Assembly: GCA_017311315.1 (NCBI GenBank)
Contig: CM029627.1
Location: 774,447 to 838,446, forward strand
Direction of reading: 5' to 3'
Length of the DNA stretch: 64,000 nt
Source of the DNA: Dendrocalamus latiflorus
Lineage: Eukaryota; Streptophyta; Magnoliopsida; Poales; Poaceae
The notes beneath the pieces were generated by a model. That model was not told where the DNA came from, searched no databases, and saw only the letters and a program-made list of their open reading frames with translations. The position numbers were made by a program, and so were the translations under genes. Below, in pieces: positions 11,488-22,517 of the stretch (the first letter of the stretch is position 1; every line of letters begins with the position of its first letter).

Positions 11488-13116
11488 CTGAAATGCGACA
11501 AATATAAAAATTAATAGCCATAAGGGAACAGGTGTGTACGAATTGAAAGCAGTCAGCCTGAACATCTAAATGAACTTTTGGCTGGTTCTGCTGTATAACA
11601 GGTTATTGAAGTCAAGAATAGATATCATGCTGGAAAACTAACTTTGCCAAGCTACCAAATACACAAGCTCTTTCAGACATTCTGACAAACAGTCGGTGTG
11701 CGCAGCAAACAAATTACTCCAAGTCTCCAACAAAATCTTACATACATTGTGATTTGTGAGAAATCAGATTGAATCAAACAAACAGAGGGAGATTTGCGCG
11801 GTACCACTTGCGAGCCTCAGGAAGGGATTCTGAGAATGTCTTATGATCGGAGACTTGAGGCGGGGCGGGCTAGGAAGAGGGGCGGCGCTGGATCGGCGAG
11901 CTGGCGAGGCGATGAGCGGCGGCGTCGGCGTCACTTTTTTGGCTTCGGCCTTCTGCGCCTCTCCGGCATTTTCGGCTTCGGGACTGGTTAGGGTTCTGCC
12001 TCTCCGTTGCGCCTTGCGCCGCGCGTGTGAATGCGTGATGGGCTGAGCGAGCGCGTGAATGCGTGATGGGCGGACGGCCTGCGGGATGCTACGGGCTATT
12101 GGGCTAAATACTAACAATCTATCTCGGGCTGAGCTAAAAATATCTAGGCTATAACACTGTATTTTTTCACACCCCGGGCTAGAGCCCACCTTGCCATGGG
12201 TCCAATTCTGCCCCTGGGCTTGACTGCGTGCAAGCCGTCGGGAGCTCGCTGCTCACGTTCTGTCTCTTGTGGCTCGCTGGGTGATGAACGGAGTGTTCGA
12301 CGGCTTTCTTGTCAAGTCTGTGGGCATGTCGAATCGGATCATGTCGGAGTACATCAAGGTTGGAGACATTAACTTGGCGCGGGAGTTGTTTGATGCAATG
12401 GTGGACAGGGACGTCGTGTCATGGAACTCGATGCTCGCTGCGTATGTCAAGGCGGCTGACATTGTGTCAGCAAAGTTGCTATTTACGACAATGCCGGTGA
12501 AGAACATTGTGTCATGGACGACGATGCTCAGGGAACTATCCAACGCAGGAGATTTCATCAGTATGAGGAGCCTGTTCGACCGGATGCCTGGAACTGGAAC
12601 TTGGTGTCCTGGAACTGCATTCTCTCGAGTTACATTCGGCATGGGAAATTTCCGGCAGGCCCTTCATCTCTTTCCCCGGATGCTGCATGAAGGCCTCACC
12701 CCTGACAGCTTCACGGTTGTCTCAGCTCGTTCAGCTTGCGACCACCTTAGGGAGCTGAGGATGGGCAGATGGTGTAATTCAATTCAGCCAGAGGGTGATG
12801 CGCGTGGCATTGACTTGAAAACTCTGAAGACAACCACTGTAAGCGATTGTCTTGACTTTGTTGTAGACGATAGTTCTTTGTTCCTTTTTTAAAATAACCT
12901 TTGTAGTGTCACATTGTCACCGGCTGATATTATCAATGATCTGGTATTGTGGCATACGGGATCAAGGAAAAAACAAGTCAGCAACACTGCTCATGAACTC
13001 AGGATCATCTGTCACCCTGCTAATGTTCCCAGCCGCGTCGCTTGTGCCCCAGCGTGACTTGTGGGACCCCTTCCGACCGCACGGACCTCGCGCACAGCAA
13101 GTGGGGCTCTTCCAAG

Positions 13117-13383
13117 TCCGGCCGCTCATTTTGGCTTGAGTTTCTGACTTATTTTTTATTATTCAATAATTTCGTCTTTTTATGGGTTTTTTTTGGTTTT
13201 TGGGCTTTTTTGTCGATTCTTTTTTCCCGTATTCTTTATACTGTCCGTGACGGGCTAACCAGTTTTTTCTATTTATATTTTTTTAAAATTTAATTACGCC
13301 AAATAAGCTACTATCAGTTACAGTATTTTTTTTCAGTCAACTACAGTACTTTTCAGTCATAAACCATTCAAAATAAGCCGGCC
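13117..13383. mobile_element. MITE, family B copy 1
   Basis: About 267 bp with an outer GGCCGCTCATTTTGG and, in reverse at the right end, a GGCCGGCTTATTTTG-type inverted repeat. The T-rich left half and 'aatttaattacgccaaataag' centre are shared with copies at 13605 and 55755. Confidence 0.6.
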
Positions 13384-13604
13384 TAGCTGCCCTCGAGCGC
13401 GGGATGTGGCCGGGCGTGATCTGCGCTGGCACAGTACGGGAGCCACTAAGAAAACAAATTTTAATCTTCATCATGGTTAAACACTGATTTCTAGAGGTTG
13501 ATAGCACGTATCTTACTTGCTTTAGGTGGCAACTATGTCATGGAAATTATCTGTTAAATACTTTTCGATGGAGTGAAACTGTTGGACCTTGGGAGGAGAG
13601 ATCT

Positions 13605-13863
13605 AGGGCTCCGCTCATTTAGGTTTGAACTTCTGTTTTTGGCTTATTTTTTACTATTCTTAAATTTCGTCTTTTTCTAACTTTTAGTTTTTTCGAGCTT
13701 TTTTGCCGGTTCTTTTTTCGTATTCGTTTGCATATACGTGCTGGGCTAATCCGTTTTTATTTTTAATTTTTTTTAAAATTTAATTATGTCAAATAAGTTA
13801 CCATTAACTACAGTGTAATTTTAATTAGCTATAATAAAAATTCAGTTATAAGCCTTAAAAAAC
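13605..13863. mobile_element. MITE, family B copy 2
   Basis: Same family and orientation as the copy at 13117, with the same order of sub-motifs (TTGGCTTATTTTTTACTATT, then the TTTAATTA-AAATAAG centre, then an AACTACAGT tract). The ends are less well defined. Confidence 0.6.
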
Positions 13864-14313
13864 CCATCCAAGCATCATCCTAGTTATTTCAATGATGCTT
13901 GGGGCTATTGGACTGATGATGGACTTGGGACTGTTTTGAGTTCCTTCAAGTGAGTAAAACACTGGGGCTTGACGGAAACACTACTGTTTTGAGTGCAAAG
14001 TGTATCAAACCTTGAGAGCGGAAGGTGGGCCGGCTACCGCGCTGCGGTGGGAGGGGCCCACAAGCCACGCTCGAAGAGCGTGGAATGCCACGTGTCGGTT
14101 GCCAGAGGTTAAGGGCCAGAACAGTAAAAAAATCCCCGAACCGACCGAGCCCAGACGCGACTCCCTCCAGTTGTGGTCGAGACCCTTCTCAACGCCTCCC
14201 CTAACTCGGGCCGACCCGAAAGCCCAGCAGCCTCTTCTCCGCCGCCACCCCGCCGCCTCCGGCGAGTGCCGGAGCGTGAGAAGGAATCAAGGAAGGAGAG
14301 TACTCGCTGAAGC

Positions 14314-14334
14314 GGGGGGGGGGGGGGGGGGGGG
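14314..14334 (+). repeat. G21 homopolymer just upstream of the CFIm25 start codon
   Basis: Twenty-one consecutive G residues, ending six bases before the ATG at 14341. It lies in the presumed 5' UTR of CFIm25. The length may be polymorphic or imprecise in the assembly. Confidence 0.9.
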
Positions 14335-14340
14335 AAGAAG

Positions 14341-17300
14341 ATGGTGAGCTCTTCGTCGCCGGTCGTGAACGTGTACCCGCTCGCGAACTACACGTTCGGC
14401 ACCAAGGAGCCCAAGATGGAGAAGGACACCTCCGTCGCCGACCGCCTCGCCCGTATGAAGGTCAAGTAAGTGCGCCCCCGTCTCCACCTCCCTCATCCAA
14501 ACCCTAGATGTCTTATTCTCGCTGGAACCCTAAACCCTAGAGGCTAGAGGTCAGATCATGTCTGCGTTTTATTTTTGTTTTAAAAACTCGGTCGTTAGTT
14601 TTGAGTTCATGCGGGGAGTTGATTGTATCGGAGAGTACTACGGAACATTGCTGGGATTTATATACTGTTGAAGTTGCGTTATGACTGTTCATGAAAACCT
14701 AGTATTCCGCTTGTAATTTATCTGTATGTTAGTATAGGAAATTGTTTTGGTTGATTAGCTTTATATTGAGGGTGGTTCGCCTGAAATAATAGCTGAAATG
14801 TTGAGTGCTCTAGTTTATGAGGATGTAGAATAAGCCCCCCCCCCCCCCTCCTGCTTTAGGTTTGTGTTACTTTGTGTAGTTCCTTTACTGGATGGTAGCC
14901 TGTAGCAGAACTATAGTAACGAAAATTGCTAAAACCCATTGAATAATTCTAGCATTTGAGCTGGTGCTTGACATTTTATCGTGAGGAAGCAACTCTGTAA
15001 TTATTGGAGCACTGCATCACAAACAGTTTTACAAGATTAATCATATTTGTAGGAAGAGTGGTCCGGAATATTAAGTCAAAATATATCATAAAGGAAACCG
15101 ATAGAGAAACTTGGCTATTTCTTCAATTGTTTGCAATATATGTATTGTTATTTCTGGATAATAAACTAATATGACTTTCTTCAGAGGTCTACACTAGGTT
15201 TAGCAGCATGGATCACGTTATCTATATTATATTTTGTTTCTTAAGTATCTCATGAACTGTTAGGCTCCTTTGCTAAGTATGTTTAGCTTGTTCCATCCAA
15301 TGCATTGTAAGCCAATTACTAAATTACTTCTGTGAAGGACAGCTACATGAAAGAAGGAATGCGAACAAGTGTTGAAGCTATCCTATTGGTATGTTTCTAT
15401 TCTTCATCTCATTATTGTTACCATATACATCTTTTTGCTTGAAATATCCAATTGTTGGCAAACTTCCTTTAGTACAGTTAGTCTATGGACGTTGTAATTT
15501 TACAAACAAACTCAAATTCTTCACTTGTACTATCCTGTATAGGTTCAAGAGCACAACCACCCTCACATACTGCTGTTGCAAATTGGGAATACATTTTGCA
15601 AACTTCCTGGTGGACGGTTGAAGCCTGGAGAAAACGGCGAGTCTTTTGTTTTTCAACTCTGTCAGATCCTTTGTAAGTGATAATCTTATGTGTTTAGCTA
15701 TTGGCTCACGTGACTGGAACTTGCAGAAATTGAGGGTCTGAAAAGAAAGTTGTGCAGCAAACTTGCAGTGAACTCACCTTCCTTTCCGCCTAACTGGCAG
15801 GTAATGAGTTCAAGGGAATTTATTAGCTTTTTTAATGGTCATATTGTATTAATAGAATGCAACTTTGTCGGAATTTTGGTTGTATGTGGTCACTTTGTAT
15901 CTTGCTGAATCATAATTACTCCAGTAGTACTGAAGGTTATCTGCATGGTAACCTTGAGTGCTCTTGATTATTTGCATCCATGGCTTGATGTAATCTAGAA
16001 GAAAATAAACTGAACTGCAGTTTCAGCTTTCCTTAACCCATCTATTTACCATGTTTGTAGTAGTCATTATTTCTTGTTTAAGGCATATAATCAGAACATT
16101 ATATAGCGTAATGTGTTGCGATGTACCTAAATTAAAAGTTAAAACAGTGGCACGGGTGATTACTTGCACAAAATCATGACCACAAACTTCAAGATTTAAC
16201 ACAAACTGGCCTACCCTCCTACTAGTGTGCCAATATCTTTTCTGTGTCTAATTCTTCATATAGAAAAATTCGAGTAGATGTACATAAGTAGACCTGCTGC
16301 GCTTCCCTTGAGTATTTCTAAATAGTGTTGGTGATGATCTTTATCTTATCTATTCCTTCTTGTCTAGCATCGACTTACAATAATTTTTTGGATTATGTTT
16401 TCTATTCCATCATGTTAATAATGATTTTACGGTATGTCTTTAGAGATTTAGGGTGGGTTCTTTTGGACTGTGGCATATGGCTTAAAATTTTGAATTTTAA
16501 CTGTTTGCGAGAGATAGTACGCGAAGAAAAATAATCGCATGTGATTTTAGCCGGTACAGCTGAATTCAGTACACTTTTTACTACAATCTTTTTGTTGATC
16601 CCGCTTTGAAAAAACATACCGTTTGAAAGCTAGTTACTGTAGCATATGCCATAAGCCACAAGGCATAGGTGGAAAAGAACTGAGCCATAATATGCTTACT
16701 TGCCACTTCCAGGTTGGAGAGTGTGTTGCTGTGTGGTGGAGGCCAAACTTCGAGACTGTGATGTATCCTTACTGCCCTCCACATATAACCAAGCCTAAGG
16801 TACATTCTCCTTTTAAGAGTCTTCTTGTTAGTTTGTTACCTTCTATCATTGGGAACAGATAATCCAAAATGACTAATGTGATGAACAGGAGTGCAAGAAG
16901 CTTTTCATTGTTCACCTATCTGAAAGAGAGTATTTTGCTGTTCCAAGGAACTTGAAGCTGCTTGCTGTTCCACTGTTTGAACTCTATGACAATGTTCAGG
17001 TAAAGTAGCACTCCTCCCATGGTGAAAGTTGGCTTTACATGAAGTTTGGGAACATTTTCCTCATCCATCAACTGTAAGTATATGCCTATAAAAAGCCCAG
17101 TGATCATAGTTTTTTTAAAACCACAGGAAGGTATTCCCATAGGATCATTTTTGTTTATCTTCACTTTTTTTTTGTCTCCTCGCTTTCTATCCTGTATACA
17201 TGGAAAAGAATGATCATAAAAATATTGAGTTGATTTATAAAAGAAAGGATCCATCTCTTCTATATACGAAACTTCTCGAATCTACATTACTCTTTGCTGC

Positions 17301-17632
17301 CATCAACAGAGGCTTAGTTGTTACATAACCATTTAGATCTTTGACAAGGCAGTAGGGGTAGGATAGTTGCAACCTGCAGTGTTTAGTCATTCAGAGCAAA
17401 CCCGTAATAACAAGCCTGTTCTATCATTACCTCTGTAAAGAGTTTGCATATTTTCATAAGGCCTTATTATCGTCTGCAGTTTTTATTCTTTTATTACGAC
17501 TTGCTTTCAAGAATTCGCTTAGAAATTTGTTACTGAAACTTTTTCTTTGTGTGGATGCAGCGATATGGGCCTGTCATTTCCACCATCCCACAGCAGCTGT
17601 CTAGGTTCCAGTTCAACATGGTTAACTCTTGA
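14341..17632 (+). CDS. CFIM25: Pre-mRNA cleavage factor Im 25-kDa subunit (CFIm25/NUDT21)
   Basis: RNA-binding subunit of the nuclear cleavage factor Im complex, which recognises UGUA and guides poly(A) site choice. Seven exons: 14341-14465, 15343-15388, 15543-15636, 15727-15800, 16713-16799, 16889-16999 and 17561-17632. These give 609 nt and 202 residues, the usual plant length. Diagnostic segments are VYPLANYTFGTKEPKMEKD at the N terminus, the Nudix-fold GGRLKPGENEIEGLKRKL, VAVWWRPNFE and QRYGPVISTIPQQLSRFQF near the end. The Nudix box lacks the catalytic glutamates, as is known for this family, so it binds RNA without hydrolysis. Intron 3 starts with GC (15637-15638), a GC-AG intron; the others are GT-AG. 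A family A MITE lies in intron 4 close to the exon 5 acceptor. Confidence 0.95.
16451..16685. mobile_element. MITE, family A copy 2 (CFIm25 intron 4)
   Basis: About 235 bp with inverted ends (GGGTGGGTTCTTTTGG on the left, GGCTCAGTTCTTTTCC in reverse on the right) and the family A interior. It ends 27 bp before the first base of exon 5 (16713), so the branch point and polypyrimidine region of this intron lie partly in or next to the MITE. Confidence 0.7.
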
Positions 17633-20523
17633 GGGTGATGAGACATGAAGATTAGTGTCTGCTAGGCTGTTTCCTCAACACATATTCAGATGGTTCTTCG
17701 CTGCGCTGAATTAGCTGATCAACTTAGCATGACTGATTTATTTTGTCATACCGAATTTTCATGAATTATGCATCATTAGACTATAGACATGCATTTCGAC
17801 TGTATTTTGTTGGATTATTCTGTTATTGCAGCACAAGCTGGTGCATGCTGTATTTTTTAGATGATCGTTTGTTGCTCTGCGCGCTAATTGTTTGTGTATA
17901 TGGATGTTTGTATGCTTCGGATGATTATGTTTGTAGTACTAGTAACTCTTCAGGCTGCCATTTTTTTTCTGCCGAAGAACAGGCAGTGTTTTTGTACGTC
18001 ACTCTCCCTTGGAACTGTAAACATGCTTTGGATCTTATACATAAACTTTGTAAATGTTCTTCATACATAAATTAGTCTTGTGCGGCTGTATGTATTCATC
18101 ATGCAAGACACTAATGCGTTATGGTTGAGTATGCCTCCACGGAAATGCTTAATGCAACATATTTTTGCTGAACGGGAATTAACAGTGACACACTGACACG
18201 GGGTAATTCATCTCGCGCTTCCAGACGTTTCGTGTTGCTTGTACTGGTAACATTTTGTTTGAGATCAAAAGGACGAACTAACCCCAGCAACTATTATAAC
18301 GCCATGGACATGAAACAACCTGAAAATTTTTAAAATTTTGAATCTTTCTTGAAATTTCTTTTGGACTTGAATTTCTTTCCCAAGTCAGCAAGTCTCCGGT
18401 AAAAACCGTTTTCCTTTCTCATCTTCCCACTTTCTCTGTTTGCTGGCGCATTCCGGAGAAGTCGCTTTCTCCTCACGGTCTCTCCGTAGCTGCTCCACGC
18501 GACGCGTTGATGTCCCGTCGGATTGCATCCGCCTCTGCCCGCGCGTTCACACTGAGCTGGCGCCGCGGTCCCGCCCGTCAGTTGCCTAGCTCCTGCTGCT
18601 GCTCTCTCTTGCTTTGCGTGCTGCTTTGCACGCTTTCTTCTCTCTCCCGCTTCGGCTCTTTGCTCCTAGCCGACGCCCTTACCTCCGTACCACAGCGTCA
18701 ACTCTCGCCAACTCTCTCAGACGCCGAAGAGCCACGTCGCCAGTGTCATTACTCCTCCTGTAGAGCCTCCCTGCCTCTCCTCGCCCGCGCACACGGAAGC
18801 CCCAAACCACCTTCCTATTGCAACCGCCTCTCGATCACCTTAAAGCTCCTTGAAGTCGCTTTGAAGCTTGTATATACCCCACGCAACCCTCCCGAGTAGC
18901 CAATTGCTTTCCCTCGCTCACCATCACCGTCAACGCCATCTCCCTGCACTGGTGGGCCCCTCTCCGCAATATCCTTCGTTTCTCAATAGAAATTCGATTA
19001 CTTTTGTCCTTAGCATCTCCAAAGCATCTTAACATGGTCTAATAGTTACTCAAATCAATTGAATTATTATAGGAGTAAAAGAGAGTCGGTATGGTAGGGG
19101 AAAACCATACTGAACAGAAGTAAATGAGAGTTGGTATGGGAGGGGGGAAATCATACTTAACAACAGTAAGATTGCTTCAAATCGGACGAGGCCATGGGCC
19201 ACTTGGGTTTGTTGGGAACAAAGATCTACTGGGTAGAGGCTATATAAGAATTGAGCAGTGAAAAACATTATTTTCTCAATTCAGTCGCACATGAAAATGT
19301 TACGTGTATATTGCATGACATTAAGAGTTTGAGAAATCTTGTGGGTAAAGCTGGACAACTCTGCAGAGTCATAAGTAAATGGTATTCGAATGCACCGTGC
19401 TTCCGATAAATAAAGTTGTGTTTAATGGGTGATTCCAATAGTAAAGCATAAGTAGATTTGAAAATGATTTGAAAATGGTGAGTCTTGTAATCAAGTTTTT
19501 GAAATCCTAACCTCTTAAGAAGTTCCTAATTTATTATTTTGTGTTTAAAAATGTCTACAAATAAAATTGCATCTATAAATACTTTAATAAAACCGCTGTA
19601 TCTCCATCTTTTGAAAATCCTGACAAGTAGTTATATAGCGTCTCCCTATGTGACTTGTTGAGTACGGTTGGTTATACTCAAGCTTACTTTATTTTCCACC
19701 GGCACAGATATCAGAAGAAGAAATTATGTTACAAGTTTTCATATTATGGTTACGACAACGTTGTGTTCATCATGTATTTTCCTCTCGGCTCCGTCACTAC
19801 ACATGGCTGAGCTTTGCTACAGCCTACATCACGTCTTTTGTCGTGCTCCACGTGCATCGTGCCCTCGACTCTATTGCCACACCATATACATAATGCGTGA
19901 AACACATGAACAAAAATAAATTGTATGTTTTAGTTCATACTAATTTCACTCATAAACGTAAGTAAAATATTTAAACTCAACGGTTTTGATCAAAATATTT
20001 AACTTAACAGCTTTGATCAAAATTCTCACAAACTACAGTGAATGGGCCAAAAAATAATACGCATGTTGAATCAAAACTCACAGGACTCCTATTACAATTA
20101 GCATAATCCTGATTAAAATTGAAAGGAAAACCCGAGTTTTCATCTATAACACCGGTGGGTTCGAGACCAGCGGTGACGCTCAGTTGCTAGCTTTGGCCTG
20201 TTTCGTTTGGTTCCGGTGGAAACAAGACGACCAAGGGCAAGAAGGGAGCTAACCGGCTCTTGCCCTCACAACCCCAAACGAGTGAGCAGCCGCCGCCGCA
20301 GAGCAGCCAAAAATGAGGCGGCCCTCGCCTTCCTCCTCCGCCCTTCTCTCGTGACACCCACCCACCCTTCCTCTCCTCCCTCCCACCCAATCCAATCCGC
20401 CGCGATTCCGTTGGATACCAGCTACTAGCTAGTTCAAACCTCCACCAATAGGTTGGCTTCCTCGGTTGTTCCGTCCGTCCGTCCCCTACTTGTCTTGTGT
20501 TGCCGCTGTGTTCCGATAGGGGG
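17633..20523. other. CFIm25 3' flank, intergenic DNA and KEA promoter
   Basis: The first 400 bp are the likely 3' UTR of CFIm25. A GC-rich patch at about 18440-18960 has promoter or 5'-UTR-like composition and a 130-codon open frame without recognisable similarity. The stretch to about 20150 is AT-rich without a gene. About 20170-20520 is CT-rich and is the presumed KEA promoter and 5' UTR. Confidence 0.4.
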
Positions 20524-22467
20524 ATGGATCTGTCTAGGTTTGCTTCCGGCGTTGGGCCTAGCCGTACGGCTCCTCGGACGGGCTTACAGATCGGCGCCGC
20601 CGGGAATGGCTTGCGGACTTGCTCACTGCGGCGAACCAGGCATCGCGGCGGCGGAGGAAACCTCATGGTCGCCTCGGCCCTCCGAGGCTGCGCTTCCAGT
20701 GGTCCCTTCTACCTAGCTCCAAAGCACTTGAGCTCTCTCGCCTTTCGCATCGGAGGGAAGGCGTTGCGGTGCCAGGGCAACGACTCATTGGCCTATGTTG
20801 ATGGCCCTTTGGAAGGTACCAAGGACTCTGGTGAGAGTAAAGATGAAGCAAGCAGCTCGGGGTCTGATGAGGAGAAGGGCGGCGTAGATGCAGACGATCT
20901 GAGGGAGATGCTTCAGAAGGTGAGAAAGGAGCTGGAGGTGGCCAGGTTGAACAGCACCATGTTTGAGGAGAAGGCACAACGGATATCGGAGTCGGCAATT
21001 GCCCTGAAGGATCGGGCGGACAATGCTCAGCGGGATGTCTCTTCCGCTGTGGCGACCCTACAGGAGATCATCAGCAAGGAGGCCGATGCCAAGGAGGCTG
21101 TACAAAAGGCTACAATGGCACTATCCATGGCAGAGGCCCGGTTGCAGTTGGCAGCAGAAGCTCTGGACGCAAAGAGGGGGTCGGTCGGGCCAATGGAAGT
21201 TATAGTTGATGATGTGGAGGAGGAAGCCCTTGCGTCTGCCCAGGAGGAGATTAAGGAGTGCCAGGTAAGTTTGTCAAAATGTGAGGAAGAACTAAGACGT
21301 ATCCGGGACAAGAAAATGGAGCTGCAGAAGGAGGTTGATAGATTGACGGAGCTTGCTGAAAGGGCTCTTTTGGATGCTTCAAAGGCTGAGGAGGATGTTG
21401 CCAATATAATGGTGTTGGCTGAACAGGCAGTGGCTCTTGAGATGGAAGCCACGCAGCGTGCAAACGATACGGAACTAGCTCTGCAGAAAGCGGAGAAGGC
21501 CATCTCCTCGGTTGATGCCGTGGTAGAGCTACCACCACTTGCTGAGGAGCAAATAACTGGTGAACAAGATCATGTTTCTGAAGTGCATGACCATAGCAGT
21601 GATGGTATATATGATATTTCTGAAAGAGACGAGGTGTCAAATGTTGAGCGTCTAATGGTTGGTGACTTGGCTGTCGAAGGCATTGAGCAGCTTGAATCGT
21701 CCCGTGAAATGTCTGATGAAGAAATCAGCGACAAGTTGCTTGTTGAGCCTCAGAAAGAAGCTGAACCTGATATAGATAAGTCCAAGCAAGGGAAGAAGCA
21801 GGAAATAGAACGAAAGGAGTCTCCCAAAGCATCGCTGAAGCGATCATCTCGGTTTTTCTCAGCATCTTTCTTCTCCTCCAAAGTGGATGGAGAATTTACG
21901 CCTACATCAGTTTTCCAGGGGTTAATGAAATCAGCTAGAAAACATGCACCAAAGCTTGTTGTTGGGATACTGCTTCTTGGTGCAGGGTGAGTTGCACGGT
22001 AACTGATATATTTTTTCTTGGTTTCTGTTTTGCAAGAAAGATTTGTTGTCGCATATTTCCATCTGTTTACCTTACTTGTATACTGTTATAGTTTATCATA
22101 TTCCTATCCATGTAATCACATTTTGCTTCATTGGAACTGAGAAAAACATACCTGAAAGTGCTGGTTCTTACGATAGTTGAATGCGCTTTCCATCAATTTC
22201 ATGTGTATTGATCAACCAATTCTGTCTCAAATGACGTTTTTTATTCTGTATCCCATAGGGCATTCTTCTTAAATAGAGCTGAGAAGAGTAGTCAATTATT
22301 TCAGCAGCAAGACATAACCACAAGTATTGAAGAAGTTACCTCCACCGCGAAGCCCATAGTTCGTGAGATACGACAGATCCCAAAAAGAGTAAAGAAGCTA
22401 ATCGAGCTCCTACCTCATCAAGAGGTACTTGTTTTCCTTTTTCATCTGAACTCGTGCATTCGTGAAT

Positions 22468-22517
<50 letters not shown>

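Larger units (their letters stand above)
9170..12216. mobile_element. hAT-like transposon inserted in the PPR gene
   Basis: A 3,047-bp insertion starting CAGTGGCGAAACCAGGA and ending GCCCCTG. It is flanked by AGCTTGAC (9162-9169) and GGCTTGAC (12217-12224), a 7/8-matching 8-bp target duplication as expected for hAT. Removing it rejoins the PPR reading frame. No transposase was seen, so it is non-autonomous. It contains a nested Harbinger element (9447-11027), a Yippee-like exon on the minus strand (11380-11487) and a GC-rich block (about 11800-12060) that looks like a captured host promoter or 5' UTR. The outer inverted repeats are short and imperfect; the call rests mainly on the target duplication. 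Confidence 0.72.
8903..12830 (+). pseudogene. PPR-family gene, split by a hAT insertion and frameshifted
   Basis: Two blocks of one pentatricopeptide-repeat gene. Block 1 (about 8903-9169) encodes FNTMIRVCAYHALHERALEL, the PDSFTYPYVVDAF segment and CRVLKEELD. Block 2 (12225-12830) resumes with CVQAVGSSLLTF and then PPR motifs of P/L/S type such as ARELFDAM, RDVVSWNSMLAAYVK, KNIVSWTTML, and HEGLTPDSFTVVSA. The two blocks join in frame at the target site of the inserted element. Other damage includes a frameshift near 12285 and two compensating frameshifts around 12595-12650. The 5' end is missing at a MITE, and there is no clear E or DYW domain downstream. The family normally acts in organelle RNA processing; this copy should be dead. 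Confidence 0.82.
12831..14340. other. Intergenic: two MITEs and the CFIm25 promoter/5' UTR
   Basis: Beyond the two family B MITEs listed separately, the interval is unique sequence. The GC-rich part from about 14030 to 14340 is the likely core promoter and 5' UTR of CFIm25. Confidence 0.4.

Noticed and set aside
18507..18899. 130-codon Ser/Arg/Leu-rich open frame
   Set aside because: GC-rich, low-complexity DNA; no recognisable domain, no splice context, and no support from neighbouring exons.
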